A DNA stretch of 64,000 nucleotides, from assembly GCA_017555585.1 (NCBI GenBank), contig JAFZGA010000002.1:62001-126000 (forward strand). The letters are read 5' to 3'. Of the stretch, positions 17,902-27,908 are shown one piece after another. The translations under genes were made by a program, and so were the position numbers. Positions within the stretch are counted from its first letter, which is position 1. The number at the start of each line of letters is the position of its first letter. The notes beneath the pieces are model-generated. The model was not told the DNA's origin, did not search any database, and saw only the letters and a program-made list of their open reading frames with translations. The stretch comes from Bacteroidaceae bacterium. Its GTDB lineage: Bacteria; Bacteroidota; Bacteroidia; Bacteroidales; Bacteroidaceae.

Positions 17902-19752
17902 ATGAAAAAGTTATTTTTAAATAGTTATTTCGTACTGCTATCAGTACTTGCACTGGGTTTCAGTGCATGTACCGAGGAGGTAGAATATACTCCTGCTGAA
18001 AAACCGGCATCGGATCAGGTATATTTCTCTCAGGAAAACAGTACAGAAATCGAGCTTAAGAAAGAAGCTACAGAATTCAGCATATGTCTTATGCGTCAGA
18101 ACGCCGAGGAAGAGTTGAGCGTTCCTGTAAAGTTTGTTGCTGACGAACTTGCACAGACATTGTGTACATTCCCTGAATCTATCAAATTCGAGAAGTATTC
18201 AAAAGTTGCATTGTACACAATAAAACTTAACGGCCTTTCAGACTTCATCGACAATGAGAACGGCTATGACAAGAGGTTCAACATTACTTTGAGCATCGAT
18301 GACGAGAACGGCAAATATACAACTCCTTACGGTAACAACACATTCACATTCAGTGCGTATGTTCCAGCACCTTGGTCTGAGTGGACAGAGATGTCAGGTG
18401 TATACAACTTCAGCTTGTACGTAAGCGGTGCATACCCAATCCCTGTTTACTACAGAGAGCACATGTTGGACAAGACAAAGGCTCAGTTCCTTTTGGGAGT
18501 TACAGAAATCGGTACTTTGGCAGACATCACTGTTGACTATAACAAGGAAACAGGTGCATGTCAGGTAGCTCCAGTACCATTCCTCACCAACTCAAATTAT
18601 GGTCCTGTATATGTAGCAGACTTGCCACACTACCCTCACCAGCCAGGACTCAGCTACGAGAACTACCCATGTACATATGACAAAGAGACAGGTTTGTTCA
18701 ACTTGACACTTATCTACTTCGTAAGTACAGATTTGGGTGGAGCAGCTAATGGTCAGTTTGCAAACGGTGTTGAGACAGTACAGCTCGACGGTTTCACACA
18801 GTACGACTATAACTTTGCATTCAACTATGCAGGTTACTATGTTGACCAGAAGAACAACTGCAATGCAGTTATCTCAACAGCAATGGGTAAGGACCTTACT
18901 CAGGTTGCAATGACAATGGTTAAGGCTGAGGACGACATCGAAGCTGCATTTGCAGGTATGATCGACGGTACACTCGCTTGCGATACATTGAAGCAGAGCG
19001 GTTACATGGCATACCCTGTAAGCGAATCAGGCAACTATGTTGCACTCGCTGTTTCATACGACAAGGACGGTAAGGTACTCGATTCATACACAACAGAGTT
19101 CGAGTTCTTCATGCCTGGCCAGAGCTCACCTTGGAAGTCTATCGGTATGGCAACATACACTGATGATATTATAACAACATTCTTTAATGTTCCAAATGAG
19201 ACATACTTGGTAGAGGTTTTGGAAAACACTGAGAATCCAGGTTTGTATCGTGTAATGAACGCATACGGTGCAGCATATCCATACAACGAAGATGGAGATT
19301 ATGATACATCAAAAGATTACTTCTTTGAAATCGATGCAACTGATCCTGAAGCTGTATATATCCCAGGTTTATATGGAACAGGAATGAATTGGGGTTACGG
19401 AGAGTTCGAGATTACCAGTATGGCATACTATTACATGGCAACACAGGGAATTACTCTTGAACAGGCAAAAGAGGCTGGACTTTGCGGAACTTTAGTTGAC
19501 GGTGTAATTACTTTCCCTGTAAAAGGTCTAGCAGTATTTATGGGAGACTATAGTGGTAATGCAAACGCCAACGGCGCATTTAAACTTGATTTAAATCCAG
19601 CTGTAGAAAAAGTTCAAGATGCACAGAGAAGTACAGCTTCAAGAATGTTCAACAAGGAACTTAACGCTGAGGAGAACGCAAAACTTCAGAATATTAATAA
19701 CAAAGGTAAGTTCTTTAAGAACCGTCCTGAAATCGTTTTGAACAAGTTCTAA
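17902..19752 (+). CDS. Surface lipoprotein of the SusCD operon
   Basis: A 616-residue lipoprotein with lipobox GFSAC (Cys23) and no catalytic signature that I recognise. Its position directly after susD is that of SusE/SusF-like or other surface ligand-binding proteins. The N-terminal part (about 35-145) looks like a beta-sandwich domain; the remainder is rich in Tyr, Gly and acidic residues. It probably binds the transported ligand, but the family is not identified. The operon ends in a hairpin 20 bp downstream. Confidence 0.8.
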   Translation: MKKLFLNSYFVLLSVLALGFSACTEEVEYTPAEKPASDQVYFSQENSTEIELKKEATEFSICLMRQNAEEELSVPVKFVADELAQTLCTFPESIKFEKYSKVALYTIKLNGLSDFIDNENGYDKRFNITLSIDDENGKYTTPYGNNTFTFSAYVPAPWSEWTEMSGVYNFSLYVSGAYPIPVYYREHMLDKTKAQFLLGVTEIGTLADITVDYNKETGACQVAPVPFLTNSNYGPVYVADLPHYPHQPGLSYENYPCTYDKETGLFNLTLIYFVSTDLGGAANGQFANGVETVQLDGFTQYDYNFAFNYAGYYVDQKNNCNAVISTAMGKDLTQVAMTMVKAEDDIEAAFAGMIDGTLACDTLKQSGYMAYPVSESGNYVALAVSYDKDGKVLDSYTTEFEFFMPGQSSPWKSIGMATYTDDIITTFFNVPNETYLVEVLENTENPGLYRVMNAYGAAYPYNEDGDYDTSKDYFFEIDATDPEAVYIPGLYGTGMNWGYGEFEITSMAYYYMATQGITLEQAKEAGLCGTLVDGVITFPVKGLAVFMGDYSGNANANGAFKLDLNPAVEKVQDAQRSTASRMFNKELNAEENAKLQNINNKGKFFKNRPEIVLNKF

Positions 19753-19770
19753 TAAAACTTCTTTAACAAT

Positions 19771-19805
19771 AAAATCGCGACTTTGTCTTCAAGGTCGCGA
19801 TTTTT
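19771..19805 (+). terminator. Terminator of the SusCD operon
   Basis: Stem aaaatcgcgac paired with gtcgcgatttt with a T-run, 18 bp after the stop codon. Confidence 0.8.
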
Positions 19806-19897
19806 GTTTACTTTTTACGCAGCTGGTATATTTTCCTATAAAAATCACCCTAAAAAGGGTGCGTTCTCCTAAAATACAGCAAATTCCGTGCATAAAT

Positions 19898-19928
19898 TTT
19901 GTCAATCCAAGAAACCGCATTACATTCG
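19898..19928 (+). promoter_or_regulatory. Promoter of the LicD-like gene
   Basis: TTTG (19898-19901), 19 bp, TACATTCG (19921-19928), 20 bp before the start codon. Confidence 0.6.
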
Positions 19929-19948
19929 CATAATTAAAGAAGAAGGAG

Positions 19949-20737
19949 ATGCAGCCTATTGGCATAGATGAACTAAAAAAGATACAAAACGAGATTCTTG
20001 ACGAGGTTGTAGCTTTTTGCGAAGCGCACGGAATACGTTATTGTCTTGCTTACGGCACACTGCTCGGCGCGGTGCGCCACAAGGGATATATTCCTTGGGA
20101 CGACGACATTGACATACATATGCCACGCCCCGACTACGAGAGATTCATTGAACTGTACAACCAAAAGGAGAACAGTGAGTACAAGGTTGTCACGCACGAA
20201 CTCGACAGACGATACCATGTGCCTTTTGCCAAGATATACCGCAAGGGAACTATTGTAAATGAATTCTTCTACAAACAGAGCGTGTTCGGTGCGTATGTCG
20301 ACATATTTCCACTTGACGGAATTAAATCGAAGTGGCAGGCATATATTTGCGGACAGTGCATACGTTTCATGTACATAAAGACAATGATATTCTGCAACCG
20401 CCAGACACTTGCACGCAAGGCAAGACTGCTGGCAACCAAACTGATACTGCTGCCATTCACATCGCATTTCATTCTCAAAAGCATGAGACGCATAGCCACA
20501 ATGCACGATTACGAGAAGTGCAAGCATGTATGCAGCTTCGGTTCGCGCACAGCAATGCGTGAGATTCTGCCACGCGAAGTTTTCGATGACAGCACTACCG
20601 TAACATTCGAAAGCAGTGAATACCGTGCGCCAAAAGGCTTTGACCGATACCTGACTCAAAAATATGGCAATTACATGCAGTTGCCACCTGAGGATAAACG
20701 TGTATCGTCGCACGATTCACAAGCATATTACTTATAA
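19949..20737 (+). CDS. LicD family phosphotransferase
   Basis: 262 residues of the LicD nucleotidyltransferase-fold family, with LAYGTLLGAVRHKGYIPWDD and the metal-binding DDDID motif (about residues 51-55). LicD enzymes transfer phosphocholine or similar phospho-alcohols to surface glycans. No licA/licC choline genes are linked; a short remnant resembling the start of a cytidylyltransferase lies 51 bp downstream, which would fit a former CDP-alcohol pathway. Confidence 0.88.
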   Translation: MQPIGIDELKKIQNEILDEVVAFCEAHGIRYCLAYGTLLGAVRHKGYIPWDDDIDIHMPRPDYERFIELYNQKENSEYKVVTHELDRRYHVPFAKIYRKGTIVNEFFYKQSVFGAYVDIFPLDGIKSKWQAYICGQCIRFMYIKTMIFCNRQTLARKARLLATKLILLPFTSHFILKSMRRIATMHDYEKCKHVCSFGSRTAMREILPREVFDDSTTVTFESSEYRAPKGFDRYLTQKYGNYMQLPPEDKRVSSHDSQAYYL

Positions 20738-20752
20738 GATGTAATTTCACAA

Positions 20753-20771
20753 GAGCGTAGCGACGAGGAAT
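20753..20771 (+). repeat. Short interspersed repeat (second copy)
   Basis: gagcgtagcgacgaggaat; shares agcgacgaggaat with 12554-12580. Lies just after the LicD stop codon. Confidence 0.4.
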
Positions 20772-20788
20772 AAAACACATTATACATA

Positions 20789-20896
20789 ATGAAGAAAGTA
20801 ATCACATACGGCAAGACAGTAATACACCGTTTTGCAACCATAGAGAAAGTTGTCGAGACGTATAGGTTCTGCATTGAAAACCCGTTCGTCAACTGA
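20789..20896 (+). pseudogene. Possible remnant of a glycerol-3-phosphate cytidylyltransferase-like gene
   Basis: A 35-codon frame beginning MKKVITYG, the characteristic start of bacterial CTP:glycerol-3-phosphate cytidylyltransferases, but the following TFDLxHxGH nucleotide-binding motif is absent and a stop follows. Given the neighbouring LicD gene, a decayed cytidylyltransferase is plausible; chance similarity over eight residues cannot be excluded. Confidence 0.3.
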
Positions 20897-20947
20897 AGCC
20901 TTATCAAGGTAAACGGAGGATACAGCTATAAATAAGAGATAAAAAGT

Positions 20948-21664
20948 ATGAGTGAGAACAAATCAATCAGTTGCTACAAAAAGCAAGGTTCCGGAATATT
21001 TGTAATGATTGGACTTGTTGCATTAGGTCTATTCATTGGCAAAGGACTCACAAGAATAGCCAACCAGGAACAGTATGTAACAGTAAAAGGCCTTGCCGAG
21101 CGTGAGGTTATGGCAAACAAGGTCGTTTGGCCGCTTCCTTACAAGAGTGTAAGTAACGATATGCAGGAACTGTATGACGGTATAGAGAAGAATAAGAATG
21201 TGATATTGTCTTTCTTGAAGAGTGGCGGTATAACAGAAGATGAAATAATCGTTTCGGCACCGGCTGTTACCGACCGTCTTGCACAAAGCTATGTTCCCGA
21301 CAATGTCAAATTCCGTTACCAGTCCGAAGCTGTCATAACAGTGATATCTCCACAGGTGGAAAAGGTTATAGAACTTATGGGTAAGCAAATTGAGCTTATG
21401 AAGGATGGTGTTATAATAAGTAACGAATATAACTACCAGACTCAGTTTGAATATACCGCTTTGAACGACATCAAACCTGAAATGATTGAGGAGGCTACGC
21501 GTAATGCACGTGCAGTAGCACAGAAGTTTGCCGAGGATTCCGGTAGTAAACTCGGAAATATCAAGCAAGCTTCACAAGGACAATTCAGCATAAGCAGTGA
21601 TGAAACAACTCCACAAATTAAAAATATCAGAGTGGTGACAACAATCAAATATGCACTTGAGTAG
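20948..21664 (+). CDS. SIMPL domain-containing protein (DUF541)
   Basis: 238 residues. One N-terminal membrane helix (about 15-33, IFVMIGLVALGLFIGKGL) is followed by a SIMPL domain: the conserved VTVKGLAEREV start (about 50-60) and a C-terminal AxxKAxxxA-like helix (RNARAVAQKFAEDSGSKLG). Members are periplasmic, membrane-anchored, oligomeric proteins of uncertain role, often linked to oxidative stress. Single-gene unit with its own terminator. Confidence 0.88.
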   Translation: MSENKSISCYKKQGSGIFVMIGLVALGLFIGKGLTRIANQEQYVTVKGLAEREVMANKVVWPLPYKSVSNDMQELYDGIEKNKNVILSFLKSGGITEDEIIVSAPAVTDRLAQSYVPDNVKFRYQSEAVITVISPQVEKVIELMGKQIELMKDGVIISNEYNYQTQFEYTALNDIKPEMIEEATRNARAVAQKFAEDSGSKLGNIKQASQGQFSISSDETTPQIKNIRVVTTIKYALE

Positions 21665-21702
21665 AACAGAAAAAGGCACCCAAAGGTGCCTTTTTCTGTT
21701 CT
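21663..21702. terminator. Bidirectional terminator between SIMPL and DedA genes
   Basis: Perfect 18-bp stem (core aaaaaggcacc / ggtgccttttt) with a 4-nt loop, between convergent genes. Confidence 0.85.
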
Positions 21703-21713
21703 ATTGATAATGA

Positions 21714-22346
21714 TTATTTTTTCTTCATTCCCTTGTATGCAAGGTATGCAACGACAAACACAGCTACAACAATGAACACAATGCCTATCTCGCTGCTGTA
21801 CTCCTTCACCTTGTTCATCACAGCCTCCTCGGTCTGCAAGCCGGGGATGTATGCCATGTAATAACCAAGCGCTGCAAGAATCACATTCCAGATACCGGCA
21901 CCGATTGTTGTATAAAGTACAAAACGGCCAAGCCCCATGCGTGCAAGACCGGCCGGGATTGAAATGAGCTGACGCACTACCGGTACCAGACGGCCAATGA
22001 GAGTAGATACCACACCGTGCTCGTCGAAGTACTTCTCGGCCTTCTGCACTTTGGCCTCATCAATAAGACACATATGGCCAATGCGGCTGTTGGCAAAACC
22101 ATAAACTATTGGACGACCGAACCACAATGCAATAAAGTAGTTTATCAATGCGCCCATGAGTGCGCCGAGTGTCGCAAACAGGACAACCAGAACAACATTC
22201 ATATCACCGCTCACGGCAGCTTTCCATGCGGCAGGGGGAACAACCGCCTCCGATGGGAATGGGATAAAAGAACTCTCAATAGTCATGAACAGCATCACTG
22301 TCCAGTAATTCAAGTGGTCAAGACAAAATTGAATCAATGTTTCCAT
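21714..22346 (-). CDS. DedA family membrane protein
   Basis: 210 residues with four to five membrane segments and DedA hallmarks: the early FIPFPSEAVVPPAAW re-entrant loop (residues 27-41), FARMxGxxR-like region replaced by LIGRLVPVVRQLISIPAGLARM (about 118-139). DedA proteins act as lipid (undecaprenyl phosphate or phospholipid) transporters/scramblases. It follows the P-type ATPase gene by 48 bp on the same strand. Confidence 0.92.
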   Translation of the reverse strand: METLIQFCLDHLNYWTVMLFMTIESSFIPFPSEAVVPPAAWKAAVSGDMNVVLVVLFATLGALMGALINYFIALWFGRPIVYGFANSRIGHMCLIDEAKVQKAEKYFDEHGVVSTLIGRLVPVVRQLISIPAGLARMGLGRFVLYTTIGAGIWNVILAALGYYMAYIPGLQTEEAVMNKVKEYSSEIGIVFIVVAVFVVAYLAYKGMKKK

Positions 22347-22394
22347 AAAGTTTTATTTTTTGTTTGTTATTTCATTTCAATAATATCAGCGCGG

Positions 22395-25067
22395 TCATTT
22401 TCTACAGAAAAGACGTATTGCTTCGCCAATCCAGAGCACGAGCGATGTCGAAGCGATGATGATGCCCCAGCTCTTGGCTGTCAAAGGCTCTACATTGAAC
22501 ATCTCGCCACCAAATGTAACGATAAGGAACTGACCTATCAGAATGACACCGCACACAAACAGGAATGACGTATCGGCAAACAGACCTTTGAATGCCGATT
22601 CTCCTGTCATATAAGCCTTAGCATTGAACATATTCCAGAATTGTAGCATAACAAAGAAGGTGAAGAACTCAGACTGCTCATACCTTGACATGCCACCGCT
22701 ATTGTCGAACCACACCAATAATGCTAGCTGCACTGCAACAAATAATACTCCTACGACAAAGATGTTCCATGCCATTGATGCAGTAATGATGAAATCACCG
22801 TTTGCACCACTCTTGCGCGGTTTATCCTTCATCACCGACCAGCTTGGAGGCAACGAAGCCAACGCTCCTGCCGCAAAGGTATCCATGATAAGATTTACCC
22901 ACAACATTTGAGTAATGGTCAAAGGAGATTCTGTACCAATCAGCGAACCGAGCATGACGATTATACATGCTGCCACATTTATCGTAAGCTGGAAAAGCAG
23001 GAATCGCTGAATGTTCTTGTATAGCGAACGGCCCCACATGACAGCACGTGTTATGCTGCTGAACGAGTTATCTATAATGGTTATGTCGCTAGCTTCCTTT
23101 GCAACAGATGTACCGTCACCCATCGACAATCCCACCTGAGCCGCCTTCAGAGCCGGTGCATCATTTGTTCCGTCACCAGTAACGGCAACCACAGCGTCCT
23201 GCTCCTGCAACAGCCTTACAAGACGTTGCTTGTCCATTGGACGTGCACGGCACATGATCTTCAACCCCATTACACGCTTGGCAGCCTCATCATCTGTCAA
23301 AGCCTCGAATTCAGGACCTGTGATAATTGCTTCGGTAGGAGTATTCCTGTCGCATATACCTATCTGTCGGCCAATCTCACGCGCTGTTCCGGGAGTGTCA
23401 CCTGTCACAATCTTCACATCGACACCAGCCTGCATACAACGTCCTACAGCCTCAGGAACATCAGCACGTACAGGATCGGAGATTGCCACAAAACCCACGA
23501 ATGTGAGGTCTGTTCCATGCAGACGGCCATTCTCGTATGGCGCAACATCAGCATTATCGTCGAGTATCTGATAAGCAAAACCGAGTGTACGCATTGCCAT
23601 GCTCTGATATTCGAGGAGCTTTGCCTCTATTGATTCGCGGTGTTTGCCAACAGTTGTTTCTCCGTTCTCTGTCATCATTCTCTCGCAATGGGCAAGTACT
23701 ATTTCGGGTGCGCCTTTGACATAAAGTACCTTTTTCCCGAGCAATGGAGAATCGACCACGGTTGCCATATACTTGCGCTCTGTAGAGAATGTCAACTGAC
23801 TGAGCACCTTTGCTTCGTCACGCAGCTGCTGATAGTCGACGCCCTGTTTATCAAGCCACAGCAGAAGTGCAGCCTCGGTGGGGTTACCTATTGTCTTTAC
23901 TGCACCCTCTTCCTTGTTGAGGTTTGCCGTTGAATTTACAGCCATACCCTCCTTGACTACGACACTTGCCGAACCGCTTCCCAAAACCTGATCCTTCAAG
24001 GCAAAGAAGTTTGTTTCGTGTACCTGCATTCTGTTCTGGGTGAGCGTACCTGTCTTGTCGGTACAAATGACGGTTGTCGCGCCCATTGTCTCGCATGCAT
24101 GCATCTTACGTACAAGATTGTTTGTCTTAAGCATACGGTTCATACTCAACGCAAGGCTCAATGTAACCGACATTGGCAATCCTTCGGGAACAGACACCAC
24201 GATGAGAGTCACCGCAATCATAAAGCTGTTGAGCAACGACGAGACAACATCCATTGTGTCCAGAGGATTGTCCTGCATGAACACCTTCAACGACAACAGC
24301 ACGAACGTTACGGCAGCTACCACATAACCAACCTTGCTTATCAGCCCTGCAAGACGTTTCAACTGCATCTGCAATGGAGTATCAAGTTCATTATCTATCA
24401 ATGCACCCTGATTGACCTTGCCGTATTCAGTAGCGTCACCAACAAGATCCACCTGCATTATTCCATGACCGTCGACAACAGTTGTGCTACGTAACGCCCT
24501 GTTTGAAGGGTATGTAGCCTCATCGTCGAAATCGGCCTCGACGGTTGTCTTTGATATCACAGGTTCACCGGTAAGTGTCGATTCGTTTATCTGCAACGAA
24601 TGGCTCTCGAGCAACACACCGTCGGCAGGCACCTCGTCACCGGTATTGAGCATTACAATGTCTCCGACAACAATCTCCTTGCGCGACACCTCCTGCACCT
24701 TTCCGTTACGCATTACCGTAACCATTATATCGTCGTTAACGGTATTGAGCACCTCAAAGGCACGTGCAGCCTTTACCTCGAATATAAAGCCTATGGTGCT
24801 GGCAAGTATTATAGCGAAGAAAATGCCGAGTGGCTCAAGGAAAGCGGCAAAGCCTTCCTGCTCCGGGCCCCAACAGTGAACACCAGATATTATCATCGAC
24901 AACACCCACGCAAGCAGAAGAATGCGTATTATAGGGTCCTCGAACTTCTCCATAAACTGCGTCCATAGCGACACCCTTTTGGGAGGTGTCAGCACATTCT
25001 CGCCAAAAAGACGACGGCTCTCTTCGACCTGTTCGGTGGTCAGACCTGTAATTTTATTTTCCGACAT
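22395..25067 (-). CDS. Calcium-translocating P-type ATPase, PMCA-type
   Basis: 890 residues with all P-type ATPase signatures: TGE in the actuator domain (ESTLTGEPV), PEGLP in M4 (SVPEGLPMSVTLSLALSMNR), the phosphorylated DKTGTLTQ, KGAPE in the nucleotide domain, TGD and VTGDGTNDAPALK in the hinge. Ten membrane segments are expected. The type II pattern indicates Ca2+ export from the cytoplasm. Ends upstream of DedA and starts 23 bp after metH ends, so metH, this gene and dedA could be one transcript. Confidence 0.93.
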   Translation of the reverse strand: MSENKITGLTTEQVEESRRLFGENVLTPPKRVSLWTQFMEKFEDPIIRILLLAWVLSMIISGVHCWGPEQEGFAAFLEPLGIFFAIILASTIGFIFEVKAARAFEVLNTVNDDIMVTVMRNGKVQEVSRKEIVVGDIVMLNTGDEVPADGVLLESHSLQINESTLTGEPVISKTTVEADFDDEATYPSNRALRSTTVVDGHGIMQVDLVGDATEYGKVNQGALIDNELDTPLQMQLKRLAGLISKVGYVVAAVTFVLLSLKVFMQDNPLDTMDVVSSLLNSFMIAVTLIVVSVPEGLPMSVTLSLALSMNRMLKTNNLVRKMHACETMGATTVICTDKTGTLTQNRMQVHETNFFALKDQVLGSGSASVVVKEGMAVNSTANLNKEEGAVKTIGNPTEAALLLWLDKQGVDYQQLRDEAKVLSQLTFSTERKYMATVVDSPLLGKKVLYVKGAPEIVLAHCERMMTENGETTVGKHRESIEAKLLEYQSMAMRTLGFAYQILDDNADVAPYENGRLHGTDLTFVGFVAISDPVRADVPEAVGRCMQAGVDVKIVTGDTPGTAREIGRQIGICDRNTPTEAIITGPEFEALTDDEAAKRVMGLKIMCRARPMDKQRLVRLLQEQDAVVAVTGDGTNDAPALKAAQVGLSMGDGTSVAKEASDITIIDNSFSSITRAVMWGRSLYKNIQRFLLFQLTINVAACIIVMLGSLIGTESPLTITQMLWVNLIMDTFAAGALASLPPSWSVMKDKPRKSGANGDFIITASMAWNIFVVGVLFVAVQLALLVWFDNSGGMSRYEQSEFFTFFVMLQFWNMFNAKAYMTGESAFKGLFADTSFLFVCGVILIGQFLIVTFGGEMFNVEPLTAKSWGIIIASTSLVLWIGEAIRLFCRK

Positions 25068-25090
25068 ATCCGTTCGTTATATGAATCAAC

Positions 25091-27823
25091 TCAAAAAAGT
25101 TTCAATTTATTTCCACGTGCTTCATCGAGCGAACGCAATGGTTTTTCGCTCCTTGAAGACACACTGTTACGCAAAGCCTCCTGCTCGATCTTCAGTTTGC
25201 CTACAAATGCCAAACGGCGCTCGCTGCCACCAAGAAGCTCTGCTGCAACAACAACATTCTGCGACACGTCCTTAACGTGTATCACCGGTGCCGAATAGTG
25301 CGGTGCAATCTTTAACGCTGTATGCAACGGACTTGTTGTGGCTCCGGCAATCATCACCGGGATATCGAGCCCTTGAAGCTCCATCTCCTTGACCACAGAA
25401 ACCATCTCGTCGAGCGACGGTGTTATAAGACCGCTCAACACCACAATATCGACATTGTTACGTTTTGCCTCGGAGACGATACGTTCCTGAGGAACCATCA
25501 CGCCAAGATCTATGACATCGTATCCGTTACAGCCCATCACCACTCCTGCGATGTTCTTTCCGATATCATGGACATCGCCCTTGACAGTAGCATGCAGTAC
25601 CTTGCCTGCCGACTGTCTCATCTCGCTACGCTCACCCTCGATGAGTGGCTGAAGTATGGCAACAGCCTGTTTCATGGTACGTGCAGTCTTTACCACCTGC
25701 GGAAGGAAAAGCTTTCCTTCGCCGAAAAGATTGCCTACAACGCCCATGCCATCCATGAGAGGACCGCCGATGACATCAACCGCAGTGCCGTATTTCTCGA
25801 CTGCCTCAGCAAGGTCACACTCGAGCCAGTCGCCTATACCCTTGAGCAGTGCCCATTCAAGACGTTTTTCGACACTCTCATTGCGCCAAGCATCGTCAGT
25901 GACACTCTGCACAGCCGTTCCCTGCGACTTCAGTTCTTCGGCAATGGCGATAAGTTTCTCTGTTGCACCTTCGTGGCGGTTGAGCACCACATCTTCCATT
26001 GCCTCACGCACCTCGGGTGCAATGTCATTGTACTGCACCTGTGTCTGAGGGTTAACAATACCCATATCCATACCTGCCGATATGGCATGATATAGAAAGA
26101 CTGCATGCAAGGCCTCGCGCACATAGTTGTTACCCCTGAACGAGAAAGATAGATTGCTTACACCGCCGCTCACATGCGCACCCTTTAGATTTTCTCTTAT
26201 CCATGCGCATGCCCTTATGAAATCAAGACCATACGATGCATGTTCCTCAATGCCTGTTGCAACAGCAAGGATATTAGGGTCGAATATTATCTCGAAAGGT
26301 TCAAAACCGGCCTTCCCGGTCAACAGACGGAAAGCCCTTTCACACACAGCAATCCTGCGTTCGTATGTTGTTGCCTGACCTTCCTCGTCAAAAGCCATGA
26401 CTACAACAACAGCACCGAGACGTCTGGCCTCGACAGCACGTTCTACAAATAGTTCCTCACCCTCTTTCAATGAGATTGAATTTACTATGGCACGCCCCTG
26501 TATGCACTTCAAGCCGGCACGTATCACCTCCCAATCGGAAGAATCCACCATCAACGGCAAACGCGCAATCTCAGGTTCACCTGCAAGCATATTAAGGAAG
26601 TTGACCATCTCTGCTTTTACGTCAAGCAGACCATCGTCCATGTTTATATCAAGTACCTGGGCACCATCCTCGACCTGCTGACGCGCAATCTTCAGTGCCT
26701 CGGTATAATTCTTTTCGTTTATCAGTCGCAAGAACTTGCGCGAACCGGCGACATTACATCTCTCGCCGACATTCATGAAGTTGGAACTGCTGTTAAGCAC
26801 CACCCTTTCAAGACCTGATAGCCACAGCTCGGAAGGTTTGGCAACGGGAACACGCGGTACAACACCATCGACCATCGGCGGGAACAGTGCTATGTATTCG
26901 TCGGTTGTACCGCAACAGCCACCAACAATATTGACAAGTCCCTCGTTGATATATTCGCGCACGATAGCGGCCATCTCTGCCGGTGTCTGGTCGTACTCGC
27001 CAAGAGCATTGGGCAAGCCGGCATTGGGATATACACTTATATAGAAAGGCGCAATCTTGGAAAGACGCTTTAGGAATGGCTTCATCTCCCTTGCACCAAA
27101 CGAGCAGTTCAAGCCCACCGACAGCAACTTGCGCCCAGCAACCGAAGCAAGGAAGGCCTCTATTGTCTGGCCCGAAAGAATACGTCCCTGAGTATCGGCA
27201 ACGGTAAACGAAAGCATCACCGGCACTTCGCGACCGGCAGCGGCCATAGCCTCGTCCGATGCATAAAGAGCAGCCTTGGCATTGAGAGTATCGAATATTG
27301 TCTCGCACAGCAACACATCGACACCGCCCTCAATGAGTGCTATCATCTGCTCCTTATAGGCCTCGACAAGCTCGTCGAATGTGACATTGCGGAAAGCCGG
27401 ATTCTCGACATCGGGGCTCATGGAGCATGTACGCGATGTAGGCCCCACCGAACCAGCAACAAAACGGGGCTTATCGGGAGTAGAGAATTCATCGGCTACC
27501 TTACGTGCCAATTCTGCCGCACGGCGGTTTATTTCCCCGCACAGTGCCTCGCACTTGTACTCCGCCTGCGAGATTCTGTTGGCGTTGAACGTAGATGTCT
27601 CGATTATATCGGCACCGGCAGCAAGATATTTGGCGTGTATCTCGCGAATGATATCAGGGCGGGTGAGCACCAATATATCATTATTGCCCTTGAGCAAAGT
27701 CGAGTGCCCGGCAAACCTATCGCCACGGAAATCACTCTCATTAAGGGCATACCTCTGTACCATTGTACCCATTGCCCCATCAAGAACGAGTATCCTCTCT
27801 TTGAGTATATTATGCAATTCCAT
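25091..27823 (-). CDS. metH: Cobalamin-dependent methionine synthase without reactivation domain
   Basis: About 910 residues. Homocysteine domain at the N-terminus with zinc cysteines in VGLNCSFGA and VGGCCGTT (about residues 230-310); pterin (methyl-tetrahydrofolate) domain in the middle; cobalamin cap and Rossmann domain at the end with the His ligand motif GDVHDIGKN. It makes methionine from homocysteine. The C-terminal S-adenosylmethionine-binding reactivation domain (about 300 residues in E. coli MetH) is missing, as I recall for other Bacteroides. Start chosen at MELHNILKER; an ATG at 27844 would add seven residues. Confidence 0.94.
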   Translation of the reverse strand: MELHNILKERILVLDGAMGTMVQRYALNESDFRGDRFAGHSTLLKGNNDILVLTRPDIIREIHAKYLAAGADIIETSTFNANRISQAEYKCEALCGEINRRAAELARKVADEFSTPDKPRFVAGSVGPTSRTCSMSPDVENPAFRNVTFDELVEAYKEQMIALIEGGVDVLLCETIFDTLNAKAALYASDEAMAAAGREVPVMLSFTVADTQGRILSGQTIEAFLASVAGRKLLSVGLNCSFGAREMKPFLKRLSKIAPFYISVYPNAGLPNALGEYDQTPAEMAAIVREYINEGLVNIVGGCCGTTDEYIALFPPMVDGVVPRVPVAKPSELWLSGLERVVLNSSSNFMNVGERCNVAGSRKFLRLINEKNYTEALKIARQQVEDGAQVLDINMDDGLLDVKAEMVNFLNMLAGEPEIARLPLMVDSSDWEVIRAGLKCIQGRAIVNSISLKEGEELFVERAVEARRLGAVVVVMAFDEEGQATTYERRIAVCERAFRLLTGKAGFEPFEIIFDPNILAVATGIEEHASYGLDFIRACAWIRENLKGAHVSGGVSNLSFSFRGNNYVREALHAVFLYHAISAGMDMGIVNPQTQVQYNDIAPEVREAMEDVVLNRHEGATEKLIAIAEELKSQGTAVQSVTDDAWRNESVEKRLEWALLKGIGDWLECDLAEAVEKYGTAVDVIGGPLMDGMGVVGNLFGEGKLFLPQVVKTARTMKQAVAILQPLIEGERSEMRQSAGKVLHATVKGDVHDIGKNIAGVVMGCNGYDVIDLGVMVPQERIVSEAKRNNVDIVVLSGLITPSLDEMVSVVKEMELQGLDIPVMIAGATTSPLHTALKIAPHYSAPVIHVKDVSQNVVVAAELLGGSERRLAFVGKLKIEQEALRNSVSSRSEKPLRSLDEARGNKLKLF

Positions 27824-27908
27824 ATTGTACTTTCTTAAAAACATCTACTCTACCCTTCGCATTACCGAAAGATAGAGCATCGTATAAATCAAGGATAAGC
27901 ATGAGGGA

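Noticed and set aside
19973-20713. 246-codon minus-strand frame across the LicD gene
   Set aside because: Antisense to LicD, which has the DDDID motif and a good promoter; the frame has no recognisable protein.
25322-26095. 257-codon plus-strand frame inside metH
   Set aside because: Antisense to the conserved cobalamin domain of metH; Cys/His-rich shadow translation.
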